Shown here piece after piece: positions 16,121-25,600 of a stretch of 32,232 nucleotides of DNA (positions are counted from its first letter, which is position 1; each line of letters opens with the position of its first letter). The translations under genes and the position numbers were made by a program. The stretch is from an uncultured Erysipelotrichaceae bacterium (GTDB lineage Bacteria; Bacillota_I; Bacilli_A; RF39; UBA660), in assembly GCA_902766545.1 (NCBI GenBank), contig CACXEC010000053.1, positions 1 through 32,232 on the forward strand. The letters are read 5' to 3'. A model generated the notes under the pieces. That model did no database searches and was not told the origin of the DNA. It was given only the letters and a program-made list of their open reading frames with translations.

Positions 16121-17098
16121 ATGAACAAAATTGCTTTAATTCAAATAACTATTATAATTATAATACTTATTTTGACACTTAGAGTTTTAAGATTATCTAA
16201 GACTTTAAAATATAGTGAAAGAATTGCAAAATATACTGTAAATAAAAATAAAAAAGAAAGCTTATCATTAGGAGATAAATTATTAAATGTTTATATAAAT
16301 TTCCAAAATTCTATTGTAAATATTTTACAAAAATCTGTATATTTTAAAAATAAAGCGATAAAGTATGAAAGATATAGTTATATAGATAGTCCCTTAAAAT
16401 TAATTGCAAATAAATTTTTAATATCATTTTCTTTAGGAGTAGTATATATATTATCATCGTTTATTAATTTAAAATTTGATATTTTTATATTATTACTAGT
16501 AATGGTTATAGGGTATTTTATTTATAATATATACTTAATAATAGATGAAAAGAAACGTAATAAAAATATTCAAAATGATTTATCAAAGGCTATTATTATT
16601 ATGAATAATGCTTTTAAATCAGGATATAATATAACTCAAGCAATTGATTTTGTATCAAAAGATTTAAATGGCCCAATTAGTGAAGAATTTAAAAAAATCA
16701 GTAGTGATTTAAAATACGGGTTAGAGATTAAAGACGTTTTTGCCCGTTTCTATAGTAGGGTTAGAATTGAAGATGCTTTAATATTAACTAGTAGTTTAAG
16801 TTTGTTAAATATTACGGGAGGAAATTTAATTGGCATTTTTAGTTCTATTGAAAAGTCATTTACAAACCGTAAACGTTTAAGAGATGAACTAAATGCCATG
16901 ACTAGTAGTAGTAAGTTAGTATTTTATATATTATTAATTATGCCATTTATTATCATTTCAATGTTATTATTTTTAAATCCTGAGTATTACAGTCCAATAG
17001 TTCATAATCCCCTTGGAGTATTAATTTGCATATTAGCAACGATTCTTTATATCTCATATATTGCTATTATTAGAAAGATTCTGAAGGTGGATGCATGA
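16121..17098 (+). CDS. tadB: Tad membrane platform protein TadB
   Basis: A 325-residue T2SSF-type inner membrane protein that couples the TadA motor to pilin assembly. It has an N-terminal helix (residues about 4-22), a central membrane pair (about 90-150), the cytoplasmic T2SSF domain (DLSKAIIIMNNAFKSGYNITQAIDFVS, then GLEIKDVFARFYSRV and ALILTSSLSLLNITGGNL) and a C-terminal pair (LVFYILLIMPFIIISMLLFL and the last 30 residues). AAAGGAGG precedes the ATG. Its TGA stop overlaps the tadC start (ATGA). Confidence 0.86.
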   Translation: MNKIALIQITIIIIILILTLRVLRLSKTLKYSERIAKYTVNKNKKESLSLGDKLLNVYINFQNSIVNILQKSVYFKNKAIKYERYSYIDSPLKLIANKFLISFSLGVVYILSSFINLKFDIFILLLVMVIGYFIYNIYLIIDEKKRNKNIQNDLSKAIIIMNNAFKSGYNITQAIDFVSKDLNGPISEEFKKISSDLKYGLEIKDVFARFYSRVRIEDALILTSSLSLLNITGGNLIGIFSSIEKSFTNRKRLRDELNAMTSSSKLVFYILLIMPFIIISMLLFLNPEYYSPIVHNPLGVLICILATILYISYIAIIRKILKVDA

Positions 17099-17793
17099 AA
17101 AACAGTTTTGTAGAAAAGATTTATACTAAAAAAAGTATTGAAAGAATTAAGAAAAAGAATCGTTTACTAGGAATTAAGTATAATTATGATATTAACTCAT
17201 TAATGACAAGTCATTTATTTATAAGTATATTTATTTTTATAATAATCTCTATTTTAAGTAGAAATATAATTATATCTATAATTATAACTTTAATATATTT
17301 TTGTTTTATGGAATATCTATTTTTTGATTTTAGATTAAGAAAAAGAGCTCATCTTTTAGAAAAAGAAGCGTTTTTTTACTTTCAAATATTATGTTTAACT
17401 TTAGAATCTGGAAGTAATTTAAAAGGAGCCATTGAAATAACTTGTAATAATTTAGATAATACTTTAAGTAATGAATTTAAGAAATGTATTGAGGATGTAA
17501 ATCTGGGAAAAAGTTTAAATGAAACTTTAGAAGATTTATCTCTTAGAATTCCAAGTGATGTAGTTAATAATATTATTTTAAATTTATTAGAATCTAATAT
17601 CTATGGAAATAATATGATTTCATCTTTAAATAATCAGTTATTATACTTAAATGATAAATTATTACTTGAAGCTAAAGCTAAAATAAATAAAATGCCAGTA
17701 AAAATAAGTATTGTTAGTGTTTTAATATTTGTACCATTAATAATGCTTATTATATTAGGCCCAATTATAATAACACTTATTAACAACAGTTAA
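17095..17793 (+). CDS. tadC: Tad membrane platform protein TadC
   Basis: A 232-residue T2SSF-type membrane protein, the partner of TadB. Membrane segments lie near residues 42-80 and 208-230. The T2SSF domain has KEAFFYFQILCLTLESGSNLKGAIE, SNEFKKCIEDVNLGKSLNETLEDLSLR and ILNLLESNIYGNNMISSLNNQL. It is shorter than many TadC proteins (about 300 aa) because the N-terminal part is reduced. The start overlaps tadB (ATGA). It is the last gene of the operon, closed by a terminator that starts on the stop codon. No Flp major pilin, CpaB, secretin or TadV peptidase is found in this cluster. Confidence 0.82.
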   Translation: MKNSFVEKIYTKKSIERIKKKNRLLGIKYNYDINSLMTSHLFISIFIFIIISILSRNIIISIIITLIYFCFMEYLFFDFRLRKRAHLLEKEAFFYFQILCLTLESGSNLKGAIEITCNNLDNTLSNEFKKCIEDVNLGKSLNETLEDLSLRIPSDVVNNIILNLLESNIYGNNMISSLNNQLLYLNDKLLLEAKAKINKMPVKISIVSVLIFVPLIMLIILGPIIITLINNS

Positions 17794-17814
17794 GGTATAT
17801 TTAATACCTTTTTT
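17792..17814 (+). terminator. Terminator of the Tad operon
   Basis: AAGGTAT (17792-17798), ATTTA loop, ATACCTT (17804-17810) and a T run; overlaps the stop codon. Confidence 0.8.
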
Positions 17815-17815
17815 C

Positions 17816-17844
17816 TTGTATTTTTTTTTAATTTATAGTACTAT
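17816..17844 (+). promoter_or_regulatory. Possible promoter of the giant sigma-repeat operon
   Basis: TTGTAT (17816-17821), a 17-bp spacer and TACTAT (17839-17844). The match is moderate; AAAGGGA precedes the ATG at 17870 by about 11 bases. Confidence 0.45.
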
Positions 17845-17869
17845 ATCTATCTAAAGGGAATGGGTTTGT

Positions 17870-20800
17870 ATGGTTGATATTAATAAAAAATATTTAACAG
17901 ATGAAGATTTTGAAAGTTTATTTACTGAGTATACTAATGGCTCAAAAAATGCTTTTAAATTAATAGTTCAAAAATCTTATGTATTAATAGATGATATTCT
18001 TAAAAGTTATGTAAGTAATGAAAAATATGACTATGAATTATTACATAAGATTTGTGAATTTGCTTTATTTGATGCAATTAAAACATATGATCCTCATAAA
18101 AGCTATAAAAATCATATAAAAATGTATATTTTATATAAAATAAAATCTTTTTTGGAAAAGAATCCTAATCCATCTATTAGTAAAGATAATACCTTAATAT
18201 TTGAAAATATTAATAAAGAATTAAAACTAAATATTACTTCAAAGGACTATTTAGACATTAGAGCAATTATTGAGCTTCAATCATCAAGAGTTAAAGTAAT
18301 TATCAAGCTTAGATATGGTTATAATGGAAATTGTTTGCCTCCAGAAGAAATAGCAAGAAAGTGCGGCTATAATCTTGATGCTGTCATCAACGCTATTAAT
18401 AATTTTAATAATCTACTTACTAAAAGATATTTAAAAGTAGAATATAAAAGTGAAGAACATAAAGAACTACCAAAAGAAAAAATATCTTTAAAAGATTCAA
18501 TATATGAATACTTCAGCGAATATACTAAAGAGGAAGTAAGATATGCGGTTGGTATTCTTCCCCTTAATTATAGAAATATTATATATTTAAAATATGGTAA
18601 TTTATTATCGGAAAATAACAATATTGATACTGATAATAATAATATAATTTATAATGAAATTATTGGTATAATTGAAAGTATTTTAATAAATTTTAGAAAA
18701 AATAAAAATAAGAAAAGTCTTTATGAATATTTCTTAGAATACTCAAAAGAAGAAGTTAAATCTGCAGTTATGCATTTACCTAAAAAGGAGAGTCGTTTAA
18801 TATACAAACGTTTTGGATATGATTTAACAAGTTTTACTTTTATTTCATCAGATGACATTGAGAAAATAAATAGTACTATAATTCCTCATATAAGATCATT
18901 ATTGAAAGATAAAAAATCATTACATCAAAAAAATATATTTGATTATTTTGCAGATTATTCTGAAGAGCAAGTTATACAAGCTATTAGTAAATTGGGAGAC
19001 AAGCAAAAAAGAATTATTTTTAGTAGATTTGGCGAAGGCTTAGATAGTAGTAATATAATTGATAGTTATGATTTAAAATTATTAGAAGAAATCATAATTC
19101 CAAGAATAAATACTATATTAAGTGAAAAATCATCATTATTTGATATAAATAATATTACTAAAGATAAATTAAAAAGTGCTTTAAAAAAATTATCCAATGA
19201 AGAACAAGTCCTTTTTTATAAGAAATTTATTAAAAAAGAATCATTAACTAGAAGTGAGTTAATTAAATTATATATTGAAATAATACCTAAACTAAAATCA
19301 TTAATTAATTCTAAAACGAACACTTGTGTTAATAAAAGATTTAAACCAATATATGATTATTTTGATGGGTTTACTATAGAAGAAGTGAATTCTGCAATTA
19401 GTAAGTTAGATGAAAAATATAAGAAAATATTGCATGCAAGATATGGTAATACTTTGGATGAATACCATCAAATACCTAGTAAAGATCGAACTTTAATTTA
19501 TAATGTAATAATTCCAAGACTAAGAAACGTTTTAAAAGGTAAAGATGTTAAAAATGACAGAAGAAAGTTAACTTTACTAGAACATTTTGATGGCTATACT
19601 TTAGAAGAAATTAAAGAAGCTATATCTAAGTTAAATGATAAAGATAAAGAAATAATATTTAAAGTATATGGAGAGTCTTTAGACGAATATCATTATATAT
19701 CTAAAGAAAATAAAAACGCATTATATACTATTAAACGCAAAATACAAAGAATTTTAAATAGTAAAAAACATAATAAATCTTTATTTGAACGAATAACCGA
19801 TTATGACGAAAGTCAAATCAGAAAAGCCATTTCTAATCTTGCGCCAAAACATCAAGAAGTGCTATATAAAAAATATGGCCGTGCTTTAAATGAATATTAT
19901 GATTTAACCAAAGAAGAAAATCAATATTTAACTTCAGTTGTTATTCCAAGACTTAAAAAAATCTTAAAAGGAAAAGCATTATTATCAACAAAGATAACCG
20001 AATTATTATCAGCTTCAACAGAAGAAATAAATCAAATAATTACTAAATTACCTTTTGAACATCAAACTATTGTTTATAAAAAGTATGGTAGGTTTCTAAA
20101 CGAATATAATAAAATAGATAAAGAAGAAAGCACAATATTTTACGGAACTATATTACCTAAAATGAAGAGAATGTTAAGTAAAAGAACTATTATTAAATAT
20201 ATTGGTGACTATTTTGATGGCTATAATATCGATGAAATAAAAAATGCTATTTCTAAACTTATTGCATCGAAACAAGAAATTATTTATAAAAAATTTGGAA
20301 TTAATTTAAATGAATCAAATCAGATACCTAGTAGTGAGCATACTATATTTAAAAGAGCAATAAAAGATATAAGAAATGTTTTAGAAGGGATAGATATTAA
20401 TCAAAGGTTTCAAACATTAATTAAAAGATTAGATGGTTATTCTTATGAAGATATAACAAAAGCGATTGGTTTTTTAGAACCAGAAAAAAGGGCTTTGTTT
20501 TATAAAAAATATGGAACATATTTAGATGAATATCATGTGATAACTAAGAAGGAAAATAGCATCATTGAAAATGCTATTGTTAGCTTAAAAAATCTATTAT
20601 CATGTAATAAAAAATCCATAAATATTTCATTAAGAGAATATTTTAAAGATTATTCTTTAGAAGAAATAAAAAATGTAATATCTAAATTAAAAACTAAAGA
20701 GCAAGAATTGTTATATTTAAAGTTTGGCGAAAACTTAGATGAATGTAATTTAATAAATAGTGAAAAAATAAAATCACTTGAAAAATTAGTTATCATAGTA

Positions 20801-22693
20801 GGAAAAAAACTAAGTGGGGAATTATCTGTTAAAGATAGAAAAATCAAATATAAAACCATATTTGACCACTTTGAAGGTTATCAAGCAGAAGATATTATAA
20901 ATGTAATAAACAGTTTAAATCCAGATGAACAAGAAATAATTTATAAAAAGTATGGATGCACATTAAATGATTATAATACTCTTAATAGAGAAGAAACAAT
21001 AAAACTATATTCAATTATCTCAAAAATGAAAAATATATTAAAACGCAAACAAGGAAAATGCGGCCGAAAATCACAAACAGTATATGAATTTTTAGGCACT
21101 GATTCAAAAGAAACAATATTATCTTTAGTCAAAAATTTAACTGATAAACAACAAAATGTTTTCTTTAAAAAATATGGCCATAATCTAGATGAAAATAATA
21201 CTTTGAATTCTAGCGAAAACTCTTTATTTTATGGAATTGTTATACCCAATATGAAGAGACTTGTTAATAAAGAACCAGAAAAACACCGTGGACCTAAGAA
21301 TAAGCATTTTAGTGATTATTTTAAAGAATATACAAAAGAAGAATTATTAAGTGCAATTGCATTATTAAGCATAGAAGAGCAAGAAATCATTTTCAAACGA
21401 TTTGGTAAAAATTTAGATGAAATAAATACTATTAATAAAAATGAAACAATAAAGTTACATAATACAATCATTTCACATTTAAGAAAATTACTAAGTGGAG
21501 AAAAAGTACAAACTAGAAAAAGAAAAACATTTATTTCATATTTTGAAGGATACACAATAGATGAAATAATAAATGCAATTAGTGTTTTAGATGAAAAATA
21601 CCAAGAATTAATATATAAAAAGTATGGACACACTTTAGATGAGTATAATAAAGTTTCTAATAATGAAAATTGTATTATTAGTCAAAATATTATACCTAAA
21701 TTAAAATTAGTATTAAATGGTGAATTCCCTGTTAGGAAAATGAAAAAGATTTGGTATTATTTTGAAGAATATGCCAAAGAAGAAGTAATTAATGCCATAA
21801 GTAAATTATCAAACGAGGATCAAGAACTTATTCACAAAGTATTTGGTTTAGATTTAAATGAAATAAATAATTATACTGATACAGAAAAAACTAAAATAAC
21901 TAGGAGTTTATTTCCAAAAATAAAAAGATTATTATTAAATAATGACCATGTTAATAGTAATTTTATACCATTCTTTGATTATTTTAACGGATATAGTAAA
22001 GAAGAAGTATTATTGGCAATAAAAAGTTTAAGTAAAAAACACAAAGATATATTATTTAAAAGATATGGTCAAAACTTAATGGAACAAAATACAGCAAGTC
22101 ATAATGAAAAATCTATAATTAGACAGACAATTATTCCTAAGTTAAAAAAAGTGCTAAATAGAAAGATAATTAGACCAAGTAGTTTTTATGAACTTATTGG
22201 TTTATCTAGAGAAGAATTTTTAAGAAAGATAGAATTCTTATCGCCTGAAGAAAGAGAATCTTTGTATAAATATTTTGGCTATGATTTAGATAAAATAGAA
22301 TTCATTTCTAAAGATGAAGATTTAAAGACTGAAGTCGAAAATATAATTATTCCTAAAATTAGAAACATGGATATAAGTAAAGAAGTATTTAATTTTGATG
22401 CTTTAAGTCCAATTATTGAAAGTATCTTAAAAGAAGTTCCTAACGTAACAAAACTAGAAATAATCATTTTTATTTTAAGAATAGGTTTAGAAGCTAATGG
22501 ACCATATGATATGGATATGATAAGTGAGTATTTTAAATTATCACCATATGATATTAATCGTATAACTCTTAAAGTACTAAATGAAATAAGTGTTAATTTA
22601 GAAACTATTTATGATTATATTGCGAAAGGATTATCAAAAACAGAAGAAGTAAAACCATTAATGATTAATCCTATAGAAGGAGATAATAAATAA
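17870..22693 (+). CDS. Giant sigma-region-like repeat protein A (1607 aa)
   Basis: A 1607-residue soluble, Lys- and Ile-rich protein. Residues 9-95 line up with sigma region 1.2-2 of the downstream gene product (LTDEDFESL and DAIKTYDPHKSYKNHIKMY against LTDREIEEL and KAVMKYDPSKSKFSTYA), but the aromatic/Arg core YAxWWIRQAI is lost. Residues 130-185 resemble region 4 (VIIKLRYGYNG, then LPPEEIARKCGYNLDAV), without RERIRQIE. From about residue 207 to 1506 there are 18 tandem repeats of about 73 residues, each like YFxGYTxEEIxxAISKL, then QEIIYKKYGxxLDEYN and IIPKLKxIL; repeat 4 is degenerate and lacks the YG. Residues 1507-1607 form another HTH-like end. The stop overlaps the next start by one base. 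I infer a DNA- or RNA polymerase-associated role working with the second protein. No known family recognised. Confidence 0.8.
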   Translation: MVDINKKYLTDEDFESLFTEYTNGSKNAFKLIVQKSYVLIDDILKSYVSNEKYDYELLHKICEFALFDAIKTYDPHKSYKNHIKMYILYKIKSFLEKNPNPSISKDNTLIFENINKELKLNITSKDYLDIRAIIELQSSRVKVIIKLRYGYNGNCLPPEEIARKCGYNLDAVINAINNFNNLLTKRYLKVEYKSEEHKELPKEKISLKDSIYEYFSEYTKEEVRYAVGILPLNYRNIIYLKYGNLLSENNNIDTDNNNIIYNEIIGIIESILINFRKNKNKKSLYEYFLEYSKEEVKSAVMHLPKKESRLIYKRFGYDLTSFTFISSDDIEKINSTIIPHIRSLLKDKKSLHQKNIFDYFADYSEEQVIQAISKLGDKQKRIIFSRFGEGLDSSNIIDSYDLKLLEEIIIPRINTILSEKSSLFDINNITKDKLKSALKKLSNEEQVLFYKKFIKKESLTRSELIKLYIEIIPKLKSLINSKTNTCVNKRFKPIYDYFDGFTIEEVNSAISKLDEKYKKILHARYGNTLDEYHQIPSKDRTLIYNVIIPRLRNVLKGKDVKNDRRKLTLLEHFDGYTLEEIKEAISKLNDKDKEIIFKVYGESLDEYHYISKENKNALYTIKRKIQRILNSKKHNKSLFERITDYDESQIRKAISNLAPKHQEVLYKKYGRALNEYYDLTKEENQYLTSVVIPRLKKILKGKALLSTKITELLSASTEEINQIITKLPFEHQTIVYKKYGRFLNEYNKIDKEESTIFYGTILPKMKRMLSKRTIIKYIGDYFDGYNIDEIKNAISKLIASKQEIIYKKFGINLNESNQIPSSEHTIFKRAIKDIRNVLEGIDINQRFQTLIKRLDGYSYEDITKAIGFLEPEKRALFYKKYGTYLDEYHVITKKENSIIENAIVSLKNLLSCNKKSINISLREYFKDYSLEEIKNVISKLKTKEQELLYLKFGENLDECNLINSEKIKSLEKLVIIVGKKLSGELSVKDRKIKYKTIFDHFEGYQAEDIINVINSLNPDEQEIIYKKYGCTLNDYNTLNREETIKLYSIISKMKNILKRKQGKCGRKSQTVYEFLGTDSKETILSLVKNLTDKQQNVFFKKYGHNLDENNTLNSSENSLFYGIVIPNMKRLVNKEPEKHRGPKNKHFSDYFKEYTKEELLSAIALLSIEEQEIIFKRFGKNLDEINTINKNETIKLHNTIISHLRKLLSGEKVQTRKRKTFISYFEGYTIDEIINAISVLDEKYQELIYKKYGHTLDEYNKVSNNENCIISQNIIPKLKLVLNGEFPVRKMKKIWYYFEEYAKEEVINAISKLSNEDQELIHKVFGLDLNEINNYTDTEKTKITRSLFPKIKRLLLNNDHVNSNFIPFFDYFNGYSKEEVLLAIKSLSKKHKDILFKRYGQNLMEQNTASHNEKSIIRQTIIPKLKKVLNRKIIRPSSFYELIGLSREEFLRKIEFLSPEERESLYKYFGYDLDKIEFISKDEDLKTEVENIIIPKIRNMDISKEVFNFDALSPIIESILKEVPNVTKLEIIIFILRIGLEANGPYDMDMISEYFKLSPYDINRITLKVLNEISVNLETIYDYIAKGLSKTEEVKPLMINPIEGDNK
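18488..22387 (+). repeat. 18 tandem ~73-codon repeats in giant protein A
   Basis: Each unit has a helix-rich consensus F-x2-YF-x-GYT-x-EEI-x2-AI-x-KL, then QEIIYK[KR][YF]G, then LDEYN, and ends in IIPKLK-x-IL. The [KRV][YF]G signature can be counted 17 times; the unit around 19130-19330 has lost it. Copies differ in sequence, so the array is old, not a recent assembly collapse. Confidence 0.85.
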
Positions 22694-25600
22694 TGGATAA
22701 ATTAAAGATATTAAACTATATTAATAATAATTTAAAAAATAGTTCAGAGTTTAAAATAGTTTTTGATAATATTAGAAAATTATGTAAGTTTTTAGAAGAT
22801 ATTGATCCAGATGATATTCCATCACTTCTTGATGAATCAGAAGTTTTATATAACTATTTAAAAGTTTTGATTAAATTAGGAACTGGAAGAAATAAAAAAA
22901 CTCTAATTAAAGAGTATAGTGATAATGAAGTATTAAATACTTTAATAGATGCATATTTTGCAAAAGAAAACCAGTCAATAAATGCATGGCTTGAAAATGT
23001 ACAAGGAAAACTTTTAACGGATAGAGAAATAGAAGAACTTAGCATTAAGGCTAAAGCTGGAGATGTAAATGCTAGAAATACCATAATTGAAGCTAATTTA
23101 GGATTAATAAGATCTATTGCTGGTGTTTATAGTCAAAAAACTACTAAATTATCTTTTGATGAACTATTCCAAGAAGGCTTTTTTGGTTTAGAAAAAGCCG
23201 TAATGAAATATGACCCTAGTAAAAGTAAGTTTTCAACTTATGCTATTTGGTGGATAAGACAAGCAATAACAAGGTATATTTATGATAATGATCGTACAGT
23301 TAGAATTCCAGTTCATATGTTGGAAAAAATTAATAAGATGTTAAGAGTAAGGTCTAAACTTATTGCCGAATTAAACAGAGAAGTAACGTCTGAAGAAATA
23401 GCGAGTGCTATGGGTAAAGAGCCTGAAGAAATAGAATTTATGTTAGAGATAAGTACTCGTACAACTAGTTTAGATCAAAAAATAGATGATGAATCAGATG
23501 CTTCAAGCTTAAGTGATTTTATTCCAGATGATACTACATCTTACTTTGCAGATGATATTATAGATAAAGCCCATGGCTCTTTAGCTTGGGATATTGCTAA
23601 AAAAGTGCTAAGTAAAAGAGAGTATCAAGTACTATGTTATCGCTTTGGCAAATTTGATGGAAACGTATATACACTTGAAGAAACAGCTAATTTAATGGGT
23701 GGAAACAATTCTGTTACCAGAGAAAGAATTCGTCAGATAGAAGCAAAGGCCATACGTAAATTAAGTAGACCAAATATTAAAAATATACTTGATGAAAACA
23801 ATATGGAGAAAGTAAAAAATAATCCATTAACAATGGAAGAACCGCCTAAAGCAAAAGTTGCTATCGATTCAAGAACACTATTTGAAAGATTACCCGAGTT
23901 TACTGAAGAAGAGATTATTACGGGTTTAATGGAATTATCAGAGTATCAAAGAGGTATTTTATATCAAAAGTTTGGCTCTAATTTAAGAGAAGTTAATATA
24001 GTATCTAATACTAATGAAAATTATATTAAAAGTATTTTAAGAAAACTATCCGAATTATTAAGTGATATAAAATATAATCATGGTAAATCTTCTATTATCG
24101 ACTATTTTGTGGGTTATTCATTGGTAAGTATTAAATATGCTATAACATTTCTTACTTCTAAAGAAAGAGCGTTAATATATCAAAGATTTGGTAAGAACTT
24201 AGATGAATTCAATGAAGTAAATAATTTTTGCCGGGTAAAATTACAAACAATTATAATACCTAAAATGCTTGAGAAGCTTAATAAAAAAGTTAGTCCGGTT
24301 GTTGAAAAAAAATTAGAGATAATTTTTAGGGATGTTTCTAAAGATAAAATCATTAAAGCAATAAATTTTCTTTCTAATAATGAACAAAGAATAATATACG
24401 AAAGATTTGGTAAGAACTTAGATGAATTAAACAATATTAATGGTGGGGATATATTTGAACTATATGCAAATATTATTCCAAGATTAAAACAAATTTTAAA
24501 TGATGCATATTTAATGCAAGATGGTTACTCAATTCTATCTCATTTTGAGGGATATGGGGAAGAAGATGTTATTAATGCCTGCAATGAATTATTAAAAAAA
24601 GAAAAAGAAGCTTTACATGAAAAATTTGGTAATGATTTAAAACAATTAATGATTGTAAATGAAGAAACTTATAACAAAATATATAATATGATAATCCCCA
24701 AAATTCAAAAGATTTTAAATGGTGAAATAAAACATAATGGCAGATACTTTAAGCCAATAATGTCTTACTTTGAAGGCCATACAAAAGAAGAAGTGCTAGA
24801 GGCTATAGGTAGACTTGAGGAAAAATATCAAATTATTATTTATAAAAGATATGGAACAAACTTAGATATAAGTTATAATAGATTAAAAAAAGATTTAGAT
24901 GAAAGTTATGAGTTAACTACAAGCGAAATAAGAACGCTTCGTAATACGATTATTCCTAAAATTCAAAAGATTTTAAATGGTGAAAAAATTTATGCTGGTA
25001 ATCGTTTTAAGCCATTTGTGTCATATTTTGAAGGATATACCAAAGAAGAAATACTTGCAGCTATTGGCAAGCTTGATTCTAAGTGTCAAGATATAATATT
25101 TAGAAGATATGGACGCACTTTAGATGAGCAAAATGAAATACCTAAAAAGGAAATGGAAAAGATTTATAGTTCAATAATTCTAAGTATTAATAAAGCATTA
25201 AAAGGAGAAAAAACTCATATTGGACGTTTTAAACCTTTAATGTCATATTTTGAAGAATATACTAAAGAGGAATTATTATTAGCTATAAGTAATCTTGAAC
25301 AATCAGACCAAGATTTAATTTATAAAAGATATGGGCAAGATTTAGAAGAACAAAATACTGTATCTCAAGAAGATTTACGATATATACGAAGAATTATTAT
25401 TCCAAAATTAGAAGAATTAATTTGCCATAAACCTGTTAAAAGCAAGAATCTATTTGAATTATTAAATAAAAGTAAGGAAGAAGCATTAAGGATTATTGAA
25501 ATTATGCTAACAAAAGAAGAAAGAGAAGATTTATATAAATACTATGGTTATGATCTAGAAGAACCTAAAGAAGTTCCGTTAGATGAAGATTTTAGAAAAT

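Noticed and set aside
21316..21633. 105-codon minus-strand ORF inside the giant repeat gene
   Set aside because: A shadow of the AT-rich + strand frame: hydrophobic low-complexity product, no ribosome binding site, and the + frame is clearly coding. The same applies to minus-strand frames at 2729, 3674, 4764, 5205, 13082, 13207, 20650, 22279, 22854, 24180 and 31106.
18488..22387. CRISPR-like or satellite repeat
   Set aside because: The periodicity of about 220 bases is coding, at the protein level, with diverged bases and no spacers.
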